Source: Firmicutes bacterium CAG:552
Lineage (GTDB): Bacteria; Bacillota; Clostridia; Christensenellales; Pumilibacteraceae
Direction of reading: 5' to 3'
DNA: 33,596 nt
Assembly (NCBI GenBank): GCA_000435495.1
Contig: FR884026.1
Span: 1 to 33,596 of the forward strand
A model generated the notes under the pieces. The model made no database searches and was not told where the DNA came from. It worked only from the letters and a program-made list of their open reading frames with translations. Of this stretch, positions 30,713 through 33,596 are shown piece by piece. The translations under genes were made by a program, and so were the position numbers. How positions within the stretch are numbered: the stretch's first letter is position 1; each line of letters opens with the position of its first letter.

Positions 30713-33596
30713 ATGAATTATACAATGGACGAAAAACAGTTTATAAGGAATTTTAAAGCTTTTTATGATGGGGCAATCGATGTGTTTCTTGGGTCTGGCG
30801 CTTCTTTTAGTTCGGGTATAGCGACGGGCGGAGTTTTAGTGTGGTATTTCAAAAGAGAGATATATTGCACCGAGAATGGAATTAGTCAAGAAAAATTCAA
30901 AGATTTGAATTCCGAAACAAATAAAAGAATATTGCAAGAATATTTTGATGCTCAAGAAGGATATCCCAAACAGGGTAGCTCGGAAGAATATTCTTTTTAT
31001 TTTGAAAAATGTTTTAGTTCAAGAGAAGCTCGTAAAAATTTTATGGAGTCACAAGTTGTAAGGAAAACTCCGTCAATAGGCTATCTTAGTCTTGCCAGTC
31101 TTGTAGTTGATTCCAAAGTTGATAATGTATGGACAACAAATTTTGATGAGTTAATGGAAATAGCTATTCATCAAATAGATGAAACATATCCTTTTAATGT
31201 GTGTAGTTCTGCCAATCAATGCGCATTTTCGAACTTGAATCGCAATTTTAGCTGTGTGTTTAAATTGCATGGGGATTATAGATATGATAAATTACAAAAT
31301 ACCTCAGAAGAATTAAGAGAGTTAGAGGATAAAATAAGGCAGGAATTTATATCAAAATTATCCGGCAAAGGGTTATTAGTAATTGGATATTCAGGCTCAG
31401 ATGAGTCTATTATGGGGACATTGGAACGGCATTTGGAGGATTCTCAATTTTTATCAAAGGGGCTTTTTTGGACAACACTAAAAGGCTGTCAAGTTTCAGA
31501 TAGGGTGATTGCACTTGTTGATAAATTAAATGAACAAGGGAAAGCTTCTTCGATTATAGAAATAGAAGGTTTTGATTCTTTTATGCTCAATATTTATGAT
31601 GCTTTAGGAAATAAAATTGATATAATTGACAAACAAAAATTGTTAATGGAACAAAGGAAAAAATTAACATTTAATCTTAATAAAGGAAAGGATTTTATAA
31701 AATTAAATGCGTTTATAGCTAACAATCATCCTTTATGCAATGTTTTCGAAACCGACATAAAAGATTGGGCTACTTTAAAACAATATAGAGGGGAACTTAT
31801 TGCATCGCTATTTAATGGACGTGTGTATAGTTTTGCTTCGGTAGATCAGCTTGAAGAAAAATTCAAAGGACATATTAAATCCGAAATCATACTACAAGAA
31901 GTTGACCTTCGTATTCTCTATAAAAACGACTCTGTATATACGGGTATGCTATATGATTTAATTGGCAGAGTTTTGGAACAAAAGGGATTAGCGAAATATA
32001 AAGAGACAAAATATTATGATTTGTCTTCTGGAAAGAAAGATGCAGGCTTTATTTATTATGATGCCATAGATATATGCTTAGAATTTATAAGTGGTAAATA
32101 TTATTTAAATATTTGTCCCACAATTCACATTACCAATTTAAACGGGGTTGTCCCCGAAAGATTTACATATCAAAAGCAAATCAACTACAAGTCTAATGTG
32201 TATAATAAACAATACGACGAAAAACTTAGAGCGTGGCAAAAAAGATTGCTCACTAATAAAGAATTATCTTTTAAATATAATGGGTTTTCTATAAAGTTTA
32301 ATGTTCCGGCAGTAAGTTGTGGTGGGATTAAACGCGAGTCTCATTGGGATAAATTTGATGCATTTAATATAGACGAACCTTTTATGGTATTTTCAAACGA
32401 TGATAGAAGTAGAAGGTCTATTAATCAACTGAAGGGACTACTTAAATATGGACCTATAGACCAATCCTTTTTGCGTAGTGTATCTAATCGACCCCCTATT
32501 AAATTGGGGATTATAGTGCCAGATAAAGCAGTGGATACATTATTGATGCATTTAAATTTGCTGAGTTCTAAAGTGCAAAATAATAGTAAAGATAAATTCT
32601 TACCTAATTATGAGGGCTTTTCGGAAATTTATAAAAGAACATTAATGGTACCGACAAAGAGTGATTCTGATTTTTGCGTACAGTATAATCAAGATGATGT
32701 ATATAAACTGACCGCAAAAGATTTTGTAAACTTCCTTAAACGTGAAATAGATAAATTTGCTTTAAATCGGGCGGACTTTGATATTTTAATAATTTATATC
32801 CCTAATGCATTCAAAAAATTCAGAACAGCAGAATCAATTTCTTTAGATTTTGATTTACATGATGCTTTGAAATTATATGCGACCGATAAAAAGATAACAT
32901 TGCAGTTTATTGAAGAAAAATCGGTAAGAGCATCTGATAAGTGTAAAGTTTTATGGGGTTTATCTACCGCTTTATATGCAAAAGCGTCAATGGGGATTTT
33001 ATGGCATCCACAAGCGATAAACGACAGTACGGCTTATATTGGAATTAGCTATGCAGTTTCAAAGGAAAAAGGAATTTGCATAGGTTGCAGTCAATTATTT
33101 GATTCTACCGGAACGGGGATGAGAATGTTGTTAAGGAAGCTTGATGCACCTCATTTTGCTGGTAAACATAATCCTTACATGGGACAAGAAGAAGCAAGAA
33201 GTATGATGAGTGCTTTACGGGAAGAGTATTATCGTTGCAATCCGACCGCAAAATTAGACAGAATAGTAATCCATAAAACCACTCCGTTTATGCGAGATGA
33301 AATATTGGGGTTTGTGCAAGCTTTTGAGGGAATAGCTGATATTGAATTAATTCAAATTCAAGAATTTAATCATTGGAAGGGAATAAAGTATGGTTTAGAT
33401 TACGATACAGGGGCAGAGGGCTATCCGCTGAATAGGGGGACTATAATACCTATAAGTGATGATTCTTTTTTACTATGGACACATGGATGTTTGATTAATC
33501 CTGAATTAGGCGTTGGACACTATTATAAGAACGGACGCGGAACTCCAACACCACTCGTTGTAAAACGATATTATGGAAATTCTTCAGGAGACACTC
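30713..33596 (+). CDS. SIR2-APAZ-short Argonaute fusion (partial at right edge)
   Basis: 961 codons without a stop; the end lies beyond the window. The ATG is preceded by AAAGGA and lies 17 nt after res. Residues 1-300 are a SIR2 domain: FLGSGAS (25-31), then ATGGVLVW, TTNFDEL (141-147), KLHGD with catalytic His186, and GYSGSDESIM (225-234). Residues about 310-570 correspond to the APAZ region (SLFNGRVYSFASVDQLEE). From 571 (NQLKGLLKYGPID) come the MID and PIWI domains: DILIIYIPNAF, FDLHDALKLYA, LWGLSTALYAKA (747-758), GTGMRMLLRK, RIVIHKTTPF, LLWTHG. The catalytic Asp position reads YIGIS (Ser779), so slicing is not expected. Known SIR2-APAZ/pAgo systems deplete NAD on sensing invader DNA. 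Only about the last 50 residues seem missing. Confidence 0.93.
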   Translation, partial: MNYTMDEKQFIRNFKAFYDGAIDVFLGSGASFSSGIATGGVLVWYFKREIYCTENGISQEKFKDLNSETNKRILQEYFDAQEGYPKQGSSEEYSFYFEKCFSSREARKNFMESQVVRKTPSIGYLSLASLVVDSKVDNVWTTNFDELMEIAIHQIDETYPFNVCSSANQCAFSNLNRNFSCVFKLHGDYRYDKLQNTSEELRELEDKIRQEFISKLSGKGLLVIGYSGSDESIMGTLERHLEDSQFLSKGLFWTTLKGCQVSDRVIALVDKLNEQGKASSIIEIEGFDSFMLNIYDALGNKIDIIDKQKLLMEQRKKLTFNLNKGKDFIKLNAFIANNHPLCNVFETDIKDWATLKQYRGELIASLFNGRVYSFASVDQLEEKFKGHIKSEIILQEVDLRILYKNDSVYTGMLYDLIGRVLEQKGLAKYKETKYYDLSSGKKDAGFIYYDAIDICLEFISGKYYLNICPTIHITNLNGVVPERFTYQKQINYKSNVYNKQYDEKLRAWQKRLLTNKELSFKYNGFSIKFNVPAVSCGGIKRESHWDKFDAFNIDEPFMVFSNDDRSRRSINQLKGLLKYGPIDQSFLRSVSNRPPIKLGIIVPDKAVDTLLMHLNLLSSKVQNNSKDKFLPNYEGFSEIYKRTLMVPTKSDSDFCVQYNQDDVYKLTAKDFVNFLKREIDKFALNRADFDILIIYIPNAFKKFRTAESISLDFDLHDALKLYATDKKITLQFIEEKSVRASDKCKVLWGLSTALYAKASMGILWHPQAINDSTAYIGISYAVSKEKGICIGCSQLFDSTGTGMRMLLRKLDAPHFAGKHNPYMGQEEARSMMSALREEYYRCNPTAKLDRIVIHKTTPFMRDEILGFVQAFEGIADIELIQIQEFNHWKGIKYGLDYDTGAEGYPLNRGTIIPISDDSFLLWTHGCLINPELGVGHYYKNGRGTPTPLVVKRYYGNSSGDT

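Overview
The window looks like a chromosomal segment of a low-GC Bacillota, most likely an anaerobic gut-type clostridium. The grounds are the AT-rich composition, strong Shine-Dalgarno sequences, sigma-A type promoters, a flavin reductase-rubredoxin fusion, flavodoxins, a BspA-type leucine-rich-repeat relic, and a secreted protein with CxxC/LGH repeats. This is inference; no 16S gene or species marker is present.

Layout. (1) 1-3406, minus strand: a secreted beta-helix plus Cys-repeat protein, frameshifted inside its repeat array, and an SGNH/GDSL hydrolase. (2) 3628-5711, plus: a membrane-anchored XRE regulator and ParB without ParA. (3) 5712-10545: about 4.8 kb with no credible gene. It holds four parS-like sites, two DnaA-box-like sites, and a sharply bounded block of 25 GCGC tetramers (8690-9766) whose spacings cluster on multiples of about 10.3 bp, the DNA helical repeat. 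It may be a centromere/origin-type region. (4) 10591-10753: two tandem proline tRNAs (CGG, GGG). (5) 10800-13170: a gene graveyard with flavodoxin and LRR relics and one small HTH gene. (6) 13309-20371: a VanZ-like protein interrupted by Ig-like domains, flavin reductase-rubredoxin, a broken HTH fragment, a TPR protein, an OmpR-type two-component system and a flavodoxin. (7) 20419-24693: a DnaA-box cluster, then rsmG-mnmE-smpB-rlmD, a compact RNA-modification and ribosome-rescue operon whose first mRNA appears leaderless.

(8) 24705-33596: a defence island directly behind rlmD. It holds a nucleotidyltransferase with an Abi/HEPN-like partner, then an operon with its own promoter: small HTH regulator, small unknown protein, type III restriction-modification mod, res (split by an in-frame stop), and a fused SIR2-APAZ-short Argonaute running off the right edge. 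The mod gene looks intact, restriction is probably impaired, and the SIR2-Argonaute has all visible SIR2 motifs with a non-catalytic PIWI domain, as expected for an NAD-depleting abortive-infection system.

The items most worth attention are the helically phased GCGC array beside parB/parS, the pAgo embedded in a type III R-M operon, the chimeric 3' end of rlmD at the island boundary, and the VanZ fold split by Ig-like domains. All counts and spacings were made by hand.
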